Shown: piece after piece, positions 23,946 to 33,784 of the stretch
Layout: each line of letters begins with the position of its first letter
Position numbering within the stretch: position 1 is the first letter of the stretch
NCBI RefSeq assembly: GCF_964204645.1
Contig: NC_134027.1
Location: 789,501 to 849,500, forward strand
Direction of reading: 5' to 3'
Source of the DNA: Tubulanus polymorphus
Lineage: Eukaryota > Nemertea > Palaeonemertea > Tubulaniformes > Tubulanidae
Length of the DNA: 60,000 bases
Notes under the pieces: generated by a model
Databases searched by the model: none
Told to the model about the DNA's origin: nothing
Seen by the model: only the letters and a program-made list of their open reading frames with translations
Program-made: the position numbers and the translations under genes

Positions 23946-26900
23946 GTCATGTAGAAACGTGACAAACAAACTAAATTGTCAGTGTGGTACAACACTGATG
24001 ACCTCCTTTAATACTGCTGCTTGCTGCTGGGTGTTAATTAATACACTCTGTTTTGGGGTAATATTGAGTTCAGGAGTCTCCTCCTTCCTTCTTCAACTGT
24101 CATGTAGAAACGTGACAAACAAACTGAATTGTCAGTGTGTTACAACACTGATGACCTCCTTTAATACTGCTGCTTGCTGCTGCGTGTTAATTGATACATT
24201 CTGTTCAGGGGTGATATTGAGTGCAGGAGTCTCCTCCTTCCTTCTTCAACTGTCATGTAGAAACGTGACAAACAAACTGAATTGTCAGTGTGTTACAACA
24301 CTGATGACCTCCTTTAATACTGCTGCTTGCTGCTGTGTGTTAATTGATACATTCCGTTCAGGGGTGATATTGAGTGCAGGAGTCTCCTCCTTCCTTCTTC
24401 AACTGTCATGTAGAAACGTGACAAACAAACTGAATTGTCAGTTTGTTACAACACTGATGGCCTCCTTTAATACTGCTGCTTGGTGCTGGTTATTAATTGA
24501 TACATTCTGTTCAGGGGTGATATTGAGTGCAGGAGTCTCCTCCTTCCTTCTTCAGTTGTCACTTAGAAACGTGACAAAAAAACTGAATTATCAGTTTGGT
24601 ACAACACTGATGGCCTCCTTCAATACTGCACGTTGCTGGTGCGTGTTAATTCTTACCTCCTTTCCTGAACTTCTTGAATTATTACATTAAACATTATTAC
24701 AATAAGACTAATTACATTAAACATTATAACATCATAAATCATCCTCCTTAAATACTGCCGCTTGCTGCTGGCTCTGTTTTGGGGTGATATTGAATTCAGG
24801 AGTCTCCTCTTTCCTGCTTCAATTGCCATGTAGAAACGTGACAAACAAACTGAATTGTCAGTGTGTTCCAACACTGATGACCTCCTTTGATACTGCTGCT
24901 TGCTGCTGGCTTTGTTTTTGGAGTGATATTGAAATCAGGAGTCTCTTCCTTCCTTCTTCAACTGTCATGTCGAAACGTGACAAACAAACTGAATTGTCAG
25001 TGTGTTACAACACTGATGACCTGCTTTAATACTGCTGCTTGCTGCTGGCTTTGTTTTGGGGTGATATTGAAATCAGGAGTCTCCTCCTTCCTTCTTCAAC
25101 TGTCATGTCGAAACGTGACAAACAAACTGAATTGTCAGTGTGTTACAACACTGATGACCTCCTTTAATACTGCTGCTTGGTGCTGGGTGTTAATTAATAC
25201 ACTCTGTTCTGGAGTGATATTGAGTGCAGGAGTCTCCTCCTTCCTTCATCAATTGTCATGTCGAAACGTGACAAACAAACTGAATTGTCAGTGTGTTACA
25301 ACACTGATGACCTCCTTTAATACTGCTGCTTGCTGCTTGGTGTTAACTAATACACTCTGTTTTGGGGTGATATTGAGTGCAGGAGTCTCCTCCTTCCTTC
25401 TTCAATTGTCATGTAGAAACGTGACAAACAAACTGAATTGCCAGTGTGTTACAACACTGATGACCTCCTTTAATACTGCAGCTTGCTGCTGCGTGTTAAT
25501 TGATACACTCTGTTTTGGGGTGATATTGAGTGCAGGAGTCTCCTCCTTCCTTCAATTGTCATGTAGAAACGTGACAAACAAACTGAATTATCAGTGTGTT
25601 ACAACACTGATGACCTCCTTTAATACTGCAGCTTGCTGCTGCGTGTTAATTAATACACTCTGTTATGGGGTGATATTGAGTTTGGGCGAGTTATGCTTCC
25701 TGATCGTCCTCATTACAACTTAACATTTTAAATGTATAAATATTCAAAACAGCTATCCATCGATAGCTTTGTGGTGGTTGAATCATTGAAATGTCGCTGG
25801 TGTTGGTTCAGTGTATATATTGTAATATATATCAGTTAATTGGGACTGATTATGTTTCCTGATCGTCCTTATTGCGACTTTACGTTTTAAATGTATAAAT
25901 ATTCAAAACAGCTGTCCATCGATAGCTTTGTGGTGGTTGAATCTTTGAAATGTCGCTGGTGTTGGTTCTGTGTATATATATATATTGTAATATGTATCGG
26001 TGAATTGGGATTGACTAGTTTCCTGATTGTCCTCATTACGACTTTACGTTTTAAATGTATAAATATTTAAAACAGCTATCCATCGATAGCTTTGTGGTGG
26101 TTGAATCATTGAAATGTCGCTGGTGTTGGTTCAGTGTATATATTGTAATATATATCAGTTAATTGGGACTGATTATGTTTCCTGATCGTCCTCATTACGA
26201 CTTTACGTTTTAAATGTATAAATATTCAAACAGCTATCCATCGATAGCTTTGTGGTGGTTGAATCATTGAAATGTTGCTGGTGTTGGTTCTGTGTATATA
26301 TTGTAATATATGTCGGTGAATTGGGATTGATTATGTTTCCAGATCGTCCTCATTACGACTTTACGTTTTAAATGTATAAATATTCAAAACAGCTATCCAT
26401 CGATAGCTTTGTGGTGGTTGAATCATTGAAATGTCGCTGGTGTTGGTCCTGTGTATATATTGTAATATATGTCGGTGAATTGGGATCGATTATGTTTCCT
26501 GATCGTCCTTTTTGCGACTTTACGTTTTAAATGTATAAATATTCAAAACAGCTATCCATCGATAGCTTTGTGGTGGTTGAATCATTGAAATGTCGCTGGT
26601 GTTGGTCCTGTGTATATATTGTAATATATGTCGGTGAATTGGGATCGATTATGTTTCCTGATCATCCTTTTTACGACTTTACGTTTTAAATGTATAAACA
26701 TTCAAAACAGCTATCCATCGATAGCTTTGTGGTGGTTGAATCATTGAAACGTTGCTGGTGTTGGTACATTGTATATATCGTAATATATGTCGGTGAATTG
26801 GGACTGATTATGTTTCCTGATCGTCCTTATTACGACTTTACGTTTTAAATGTATAAATATTCAAAACAGCTATCCATCGATAGCTTTGTGGTGGTTGAAT

Positions 26901-27748
26901 CATTGAAATGTCGCTGGTGTTGGTTCTGTGTATATATATATTGTAATATGTATCGGTGAATTGGGATTGACTAGTTTCCTGATTGTCCTCATTACGACTT
27001 TACGTTTTAAATGTATAAATATTTAAAACAGCTATCCATCGATAGCTTTGTGGTGGTTAAATCATTGAAATGTCGCTGGTGATTGTTCTGTGTATATATT
27101 GTAATATATATTAGTTAATTGGGACTGATTATGTTTCCTGATCGTCCTTATTGCGACTTTACGTTTTAAATGTATAAATATTCAAACAGCTATCCATCGA
27201 TAGCTTTGTGGTGGTTGAATCATTGAAATGTCGCTGGTGTTGGTTCTGTGTATATATTGTAATATATGTCGGTGAATTGGGATTGATTATGTTTCCTGAT
27301 CGTCCTCATTACGACTTTACGTTTTAAATGTATAAATATTCAAAACAGCTATCCATCGATAGCTTTGTGGTGGTTGAATCATTGAAATGTCGCTGGTGTT
27401 GGTTCTGTGTATATATTGTAATATATATCAGTTAATTGGGACTGATTATGTTTCCTGATCGTCCTTATTGCGACTTAACGTTTTAAATGTATAAATATTC
27501 AAAACAGCTATCCGTCGATAGCTTTGTGGTGGTTGAATCATTGAAATGTCGCTGGTGTTGGTTCTGTGTATATATTGTAATATATATCGGTGAATTGGGA
27601 TTGATTATGTTTCCTGATCGTCCTCATTACGACTTTACGTTTTAAATGTATAAATATTCAAAACAGCTATCCATCGATAGCTTTGTGGTGGTTGAATCAT
27701 TGAAATGTCGCTGGTGTTGGTTCTGTGTATATATTGTAATATATATCA
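23946..27748 (+). repeat. macrosatellite block 6: A with scar, longest B run
   Basis: The A run 23946-25688 again has the scar and the shifted variants. The B run 25689-27748 has about 13 units and ends the satellite. The last B unit stops at a TATATATTGTAATATAT inverted repeat and passes directly into non-satellite DNA. Confidence 0.88.
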
Positions 27749-29730
27749 ATAACGTATTATTTGTATCTATCCTTGTACAATCTCAAATAACGATGATGTA
27801 AAGAAAAACATTTTATGATGGTAAAAATATCAAAATGTAAAATAATTGAATATCAATTTGTAAAAAACGAGAGGAAAGAGAAAGATGAAAGTACCAGAAA
27901 GAGAAGTGTTGGATTGGTGTCTGTTGTCAGCAGAAATCTGAGGTACTCTACTGAGGAATCTCCACACCACAACCCCCCCCCCCCAAACAGAAAGTTCAAG
28001 ATGATACTGAAAGTTCCTGAGGTTCTTAGAAATTTCACTAAGTAAAGACTATAAATCAGGTATAGTAATTGCTGTAAATTTCTTTGTAGATAATAATGTT
28101 CTCAACTAGGACGGAAAGTTATATTACCTGTATTTCATATTTCCCTGTTGTAGCGTGTATTGATTTGGTCGGCAAGTACAAAATACCAAACGATCGACAG
28201 GAAACATTCAGGATCGTTCCAGTTATTGTTGAGAAATATTTAAGGTGTCATAAGTCTGAATAGACTATAAATCAGGTATAATTGTACTTAATGTTGTACT
28301 TGATATGAACTTCTTTGCAGGAACAGTCGACTTAAAGAAGATGGTTACATTTATTTTATGTATTTTTGTTGTAGCCAGTGAACTGTTGTTGTTAGAGACG
28401 CTCAAAACCAGAGGAAAGGAAACATCAGAGTTCAGGAAGTGTTGAGCAAATTCCTCAAGGTCCGAGTCATGAATCTGAATTGACTATAAATCAGGTATAA
28501 TTGTAATTTATTTTTTATGTTTCTTTTTTAAGAAGAGTCTTAATTCATTATTCATATTTTGTGTTTTCACATTGTAGCACATGTATTGAGCTTGTGGTTG
28601 GCCGTAGAATATCAGACAACAGGAAAAGATCAGATCAGAGATGCCGACCAATTTCCCTGTCAAATAAGGACTTCATTCAGTGTTTGTATGCTGAAATTGG
28701 AGATATTCTTGGGGGATCTCCACATCAAACCGAAATTTCAAGAAGATACGAGCAGTTGCTGAGGTTCTGAGCAATTTCTCTTTTAAGTCATGAGTTTAGA
28801 TTGACTATGAATCAGGTAAAATTTAACTTGAATTTCTTCGCAGGAACAGTCGACTCAATGAAGATGATTACTACTTTTATTTTATGTATTTTTGTTGTAG
28901 CCAGTTGACTGTTTGTTGTTGTTGTAAGTGACGTGCAAAACCAGAGGAAAGGAAAACATCAGAGTTCACAAAGTGTTGAGCAAATTCCTCAAGGTCCGAG
29001 TCATGAATCTGAATTGACTATAAATCAGGTAAAATTGAAATTAGTCGAATTTTGTTTTTATGAAGAGTCTTATGAATGAAAATCATGGTTTATATTTAGT
29101 ACATTGTTGTTGTAGTTAGTATTGAGTTATTCGTCACACAATATCAGATATCAAGATGGAAACGATACCGATGATGCAGATCAATTTCCTCATGAAGAAA
29201 TGAGTCAGGAGTCTGAATCGACTAAAAATCAGGTATAATTGAAATTTATTTTTAAGAAGAGTCTCAAAAATGATATCATTATTCATATTTTGTGTTTTGT
29301 CATTGTAGTATTGAGTTTTTGGTTGGCTGTAGAATATCAGACGACATGAAAAGATCAAATCAGAGATGCCGACCAATTTCTCCATCAAATCGGGACTTTC
29401 AGTGATTGTTACCACGAGTTATAAATCCAGAGATGCCGACCAATTTCTCTGTCAAATCATGACTTTCAGTGTTTGTTACCGCGAGTTATAGTTCCAGAGA
29501 TGCCGAACAATTTCTACGTCAAATCAGGACTTTCAGTGATTGTTACCGCGAGTTATCGTAGTTCCAGAGATCCCGACCAATTTCTACGTCAAATCAGGAC
29601 TTTCAGTGATTGTTACCGCGAGTTAGCCTAGTTCCAGAGATGCCGAACAATTTCTTTGTCAAAGCGGGACTTTCAGTGTTTGTTACCGCGAGTTATCGTA
29701 GTTCAAGAGATGCCAACCAATTTCTCTGAG
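27749..29730 (+). repeat. tandem exon-intron-like modules, decayed
   Basis: At least six modules of about 120-320 bp follow each other. Each has an acceptor-like TTGTTGTAG or CATTGTAG, an exon-like body, and a closing GACTATAAATCAG followed by GT; these exon ends fall at 28059, 28275, 28494, 28815, 29028 and 29232. A 535-bp duplication is obvious (28280 matches 28815). From 29366 on, a 64-bp piece (AGATGCCGACCAATTTCT) is repeated about five times. A run of 12 C lies at 27973-27984. Most bodies contain stops, so the array is mainly non-coding now. Confidence 0.65.
28578..28768 (+). CDS. possible terminal exon in the module array
   Basis: This is the most open of the modules. The acceptor CATTGTAG ends at 28577, then a frame of about 63 codons runs to TGA at 28766-28768 (starting TCIELVVGRRISDNRKRS). 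Its phase fits the donor of the 1492-1849 exon, so the two may belong to one gene with a 26.7-kb intron that contains the whole satellite. Neighbouring modules encode related but broken versions (CIDLVGKY..., VLSKFLKVRV...). No family is recognised. It may equally be a relic. Confidence 0.3.
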
Positions 29731-30740
29731 GCTGATTGCTTCAGTATAGGTTGAATGTAAATATACATTGTACATCTATTGAAAAATAAATATGAATTGA
29801 TGGTTTGATTGGCTGGTTAGTTGTTGAATCTGATTGTGGGTTATTAATTACTGATGTGCTGCGACTTTGCGTTTTTAATGCATACATTTCAAAGGGTTTC
29901 TCTTGTTTTTGTTGAGCTGGTTGAATTATTTTGTAAATGATAATTGAGGATGTCAAACTTTGGTTTAGAGTTTTGTTACAGTTATGAATGAATGCACTGT
30001 ATATGTGGAGATTATATACTTGTGACTTTTATGTTGTTTTTGTAAATATATTTATTTCTTTAAAATGATTGTTTTTGTGTTGCATCTCATTCTGACGATG
30101 TTAAACTCTTAACTCAAGATACTCAGTTTGCTCTGGACTTGTTTGATTATTATATTGATGAATACATTGATTTTATGGTGTTTGATTATCTGTTGAACTA
30201 TTGTTTATGAATACCATTTGAACTACTAACCACTAGTTGTTTTAACATCAGTATCATTAGTGGTCAGTTGTTCTCTACAAATTATTTGTGTTATTTTTTC
30301 TTTATATAATGAACGGTGGACTCTCTTAACTAGAATCATTTCAAGTCCAGTTACTTTTATCTTGGAGTAATGATTCTCCAAGCTTACATCAACTCGGACA
30401 TAAACCCATTGAACTATTGCATTGAAATTCTTTTATCTGTGGGTGACAATTATCACCTTGTCTTAATTCATTCGAGTTAGTCAAGTCTATTGTACATGGA
30501 TTCTTTTTCCTCTGGAAGTGAATTAGATGAACAGGACGACAGTTGAACCTCATTGATACGATTAAGTTTACGATCAGATTTCCAGCATGTCCCGGCTAAT
30601 TTACATCGATCCATATTTTGATAATACGACAATTTCACTTTCAATCATGAGATTTGTATTTAAGGATCTACTGAAGGTAACTAAGGATCTACTGAAAATG
30701 AGGAGCAATCTGCAGCAGCTTGGCACTACCCTATCTGCTG
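29731..30740. other. non-coding
   Basis: This is AT-rich. The short open frames here have no coding character. I see no RNA gene. Confidence 0.4.
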
Positions 30741-31003
30741 AGGATACTCCAGTACCCACCCATACCCTTCAGACACTCGTTTAGACTTTAGACCTTCTAC
30801 AGAATCTGACGTACTCGCTCTTCAAACACAGCTTGAACCCTCCACCCAACCCCTTTCAGATAGAATGTCCGGGGTCCAGGCAACAGATCGACACCTTTCT
30901 CTCGGCTTGGAGTGCAGACCGATCTTGTCTGATTACTCTAAGGTCTCAGAGACTTTCATTTATTTGACTATTTATGCAGCTATCAACCTGCATTTTGGAC
31001 ACT
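30741..31003 (+). CDS. possible exon, Pro/Ser/Thr-rich, unrecognised
   Basis: A frame is open from just after a TGA at 30738-30740 to TAA at 31001-31003, about 87 codons. It is rich in Ser, Thr and Pro (such as STHPYPSDTRLDFRPSTESD) and has higher GC than its surroundings. There is no initiator and only a weak acceptor (CTGAG) before it. It may be an exon fragment or a pseudogene. Confidence 0.2.
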
Positions 31004-32080
31004 AATTCCACCATTAATGGAATAATTAATTTGTCTTTTCGCAGTTGTTTCCTTAAATACATTCTGTACTACACTGAAAAATAACTGTGTCAGGTACGAA
31101 CTCCATCGATAGTTTCTCGAGCTGTTTCTGATAGGCCCTGATGCTGAAGTAGACGATGAGCTGGGGTGTCCCAGTAATTATTCAGAGTGGTCCTGATGCA
31201 GACAAAAAGGACATGTAAAGGTGTTCTGGGTTCGAACGTAGATACCACTTATATTGGGAATGATCCTAATGTTGAAATGAAGTTAAATAGGACTGTACGA
31301 TACAATTATACATATGACTATTATCGCCACCTATTGGAATTTCGATAAACTATCAAATAGCTAGAATTAACCGTTGTAAATATTCGTAATGTACCGCATT
31401 TCACAAGCGCCATCTATCGGAATATGGAATAAAATGTCTACAAACGTAGTGGAGTGGTGGGTTCGAACCCATGGCATTGATTCAGAGGGCCGACTCTTTC
31501 ATCACAGCCGGATTGATATCTAAATAATCCGGGGATTTTGCACACGTTCCGCAACTTATTTCATCAGTAGTGAATGGAAGCAGTTTATATCAACACGAAG
31601 AGAATATTTCTAGATTTAATTTACGTCTCATTCGCTGAAAGTTTTACTGATGAATTCATTCAAATTTAACACAATAGGAAAATCAAATGGTTGAAAAGTC
31701 AGATGTTTAATTACAACATTACGACTACATTGGCAACACGTCGATTCAACTGGTGTCTGGGACATCAAGCTCTTCCTGTTAAATAGGTATACAACAAGTT
31801 CACACTGTTATAACTTACTTATGCTCGTATCTACCGGCGTCAGTACTGGGTTTGATATTCCAACGCATTCACGCTGTTAGTTCTAAAACGATTTAAATCT
31901 GATGTTTATTTTCTCATCAAAATTCTCTCTTTATACGATCTTTTTTTATGATCGCCACATTCATTCTGTATCCGCTGAGAATTGCGTACATTTACGGGTA
32001 AATGTTAGATCCTATAACCTAGTCGTACACAAAATGGCGGCTTTTTTCAATTGATAAGATCAGAAGGATTAGTATCAAGA
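31004..32080 (+). other. non-coding, with tRNA-like (SINE-type) fragments
   Basis: Internal-promoter B-box-like motifs GGGTTCGAAC (about 31229) and GGGTTCGAACCC (about 31450) lie next to copies of ATTCAGAG-GG-CC-GATGC (about 31186 and 31475, and again at 33482). This suggests fragments of one dispersed tRNA-derived family. None folds into a proper tRNA by eye. Confidence 0.4.
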
Positions 32081-32190
32081 GGGTTTAGGGTTAGGGTAAG
32101 GTGAGGGTTAGGGTAAGTTGAGGCGTTAGGGTAGGGTAAGGTTAGGCTATAGGGTTAGGGTTAGGTGAGGCGTTAGGGTTAGGTGAGGCT
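32081..32190 (+). repeat. degenerate interstitial TTAGGG-like tract
   Basis: About 110 bp are built of TTAGGG with variants (GGGTTAGGGTAAGG, TGAGGCGTTAGGG). The G-rich strand is the plus strand. TTAGGG is the usual metazoan telomere repeat. Here it lies inside a gene-bearing region. Confidence 0.75.
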
Positions 32191-32264
32191 TCACAGCTTA
32201 TTACTTTAAGGTAGCGTAGGACTGTAGTTATAAAACCTAAGAACCGGCAAGCTAGCATTGCTAG

Positions 32265-32573
32265 CGCCGTTCACAGCTCGGTGTAACTGATGAATCGTCT
32301 AGAAGGGAAATGAGGGTTTTAAGAATGGTTTTAACAGTAATTTTATTGTTTATTATTTGTGAAGGATTTAGTTTTATCGGCCGTATCGTTGGTTTCGGAC
32401 GACGTGGTATCCCTAACGTTCCAGGCTTGAGACAAATATCGTTAGGATTTTCTATCATTGATTCATCAGTGAACTTTATCGTGTATTGCGCGACAAATGA
32501 TAAATTCAGAAAAGTAGCAATTGATATTTTAAACTCATTGTGTGAGACACGATGTGAGACACGAGCGCAGTAA
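32265..32573 (+). pseudogene. TM6-TM7 piece of a rhodopsin-type GPCR (last exon or fragment)
   Basis: The frame is open from 32265 to TAA at 32571-32573. It encodes a basic loop (RREMRVLRM), a hydrophobic helix (VLTVILLFIICEGFSF), a short loop, and a TM7-like helix with DSSVNFIVYC, which stands in for NPxxY, followed by a basic helix-8 segment and a short tail. The SSVNFIVYC form is typical of invertebrate FMRFamide- and daf-37-type peptide receptors. TM1-TM5 are not found upstream, where the telomere-like tract lies. It could be the last exon of a split gene (a CTAG acceptor lies at 32264) or a stranded fragment. No ligand can be named. Confidence 0.5.
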
Positions 32574-32687
32574 ATGAAGCTGTTGTGTCCAGCGTAGACG
32601 GTGAACGCGTACAACATCACCCACACCTTCTATATTAAACCGTATACGTCCATAAAGACGTCCTATTACGAATCTCGCGGTACGCAT

Positions 32688-32760
32688 CTTCACCCGTCAA
32701 GGGATTCGAACCCACAACGCTAAAGCTGTTCCCCGAACCCCTTGACCTCACGAGTCGTTG
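32688..32760 (-). mobile_element. tRNA-like head of a SINE-type element
   Basis: On the minus strand, a TGAGGTCAAGGGG A-box-like motif (about 32742-32752) is followed about 30 bases on by GGGTTCGAATCCC (B box, 32701-32713). The arms do not pair into a full cloverleaf. GC-rich sequence at 32760-32960 may be further SINE-like material. Confidence 0.4.
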
Positions 32761-33429
32761 GAGTCGTTACTAGCCGACCATCGTACCAATCCGGTCGTAC
32801 CAATCGCAACAGCGCCAGTAATGAAATCACGCTTCGTGAGGCCAGGGGGCTGGTGGAAGCGAGTTCGGGAGTGATACCGGACCCCTGGCAAGCGAGGATG
32901 GGTATAACGATGATATCGAACTGAATCCGAGCCGGAATAGTCCCTACACTGACCACTCATATGCAAGATGACCAAATAGGTCAGTTTTTGGTATCAGTTT
33001 GTAACATGTACGACAAAAGGTCTCCATGAGACTCCATGAAACAGCACCGCTAATAGAATGCAGTTTTATTCCTAGGAGAGATGGGTCCAATGTACTAATT
33101 AAAAGGAAAAGCTAACATATTGCGTGACCTTTCAGCGAGTCTGCTGGACGGAAGAAAAACGAATAAAACAATGAAACTTCATGAATATATTTATGTTGTA
33201 TTTAATGATTAGAATGAAATGGACGGAATGGATTTCCTTAATAACTAGAATCACTTGTATCTGCTGCCACAGTTTCGAGGTTGTACCTAACTCTTCGCTT
33301 AGTGTGTTTACACTATAATCGTGGAGGGTTGTAGAGCACTTTCATTCGTTCGGATTATTTGATAAAACCCTATTGGATTGTTCATTGAATCTAATGACGA
33401 GGCCACGGACTTTGAAGTGTTGCCCGCAC

Positions 33430-33510
33430 ACTGTAAGCAGTCAGCGGGACTCGAACCTACTTATCACTCATCTCGATACTGATTCAGAGCGGTCCTGATG
33501 CTGAATAGAG
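33430..33510 (-). mobile_element. tRNA-like SINE fragment
   Basis: The minus strand carries GGTTCGAGTCCCGC, a B-box match, near the GATTCAGAGCGGTCCTGATG motif that recurs at 31186. It probably belongs to the same dispersed family. It is not a functional tRNA by eye. Confidence 0.35.
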
Positions 33511-33530
33511 GATGTACATGGGTGTTCCGG

Positions 33531-33695
33531 CCGTACGGTGCTGCCGCTATGCTCATCGTTAGCGGAATTTTCATACACTAACTAAAGTCACGTCTGGCAA
33601 TCGATGTGCCCTCCGTAAGCGTAGCTTGCCAGAGTTGATTACCGTTAGTGTATGAAAATCCCGCAAACGATGAGCATAGCGGCAGCACCATACGG
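33531..33695. mobile_element. 165-bp MITE-like hairpin, 52-bp arms
   Basis: The arms 33531-33582 and 33644-33695 match as inverted copies with three mismatches. The 61-bp loop holds a second perfect inverted repeat (TCTGGCAA at 33593-33600, TTGCCAGA at 33626-33633). The element ends about 90 bp from the stop codon of the pseudokinase gene and may lie in its 3' UTR. Confidence 0.75.
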
Positions 33696-33784
33696 TGAAT
33701 GTTTATATCTTAACAAAAGCGATAACGCCGACAAAATATGTAACGGTACTGTAACAATTAGCACATTAAATTATTCCATTCATT

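Larger units (their letters stand above)
11842..27748 (+). repeat. A/B macrosatellite (higher-order array of two unrelated units)
   Basis: This is about 15.9 kb of two tandem units. Unit A is 153 bp (CTGATGACCTCCTTTAATAC ... AAACTGAATTGTCAGTG). Unit B is 159 bp (ATGTTTCCTGATCGTCCTCA ... CAGCTATCCATCGATAGCTT). There are roughly 45 units of each. A runs and B runs alternate six times. The A-to-B junction (TGAGTTTGGGCGAGTTATGC) and the B-to-A junction (a 104-bp linker starting GCAGCAAATTATTATTATAT) are the same each time, so whole A+B blocks were copied. Unit A has no stop codon in one plus-strand frame. Unit B has stops in that frame and supports no protein. Both units carry a perfect 7-bp inverted repeat. 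Confidence 0.95.

Noticed and set aside
14803-24874. Repeated minus-strand frames of 64 and 73 codons in the satellite
   Set aside because: They recur only because the junction segments are repeated, and they cross satellite, linker and scar borders.
32720-32975. Overlapping GC-rich frames on both strands
   Set aside because: They overlap in three frames, adjoin a tRNA-like head, and look like SINE body rather than protein.
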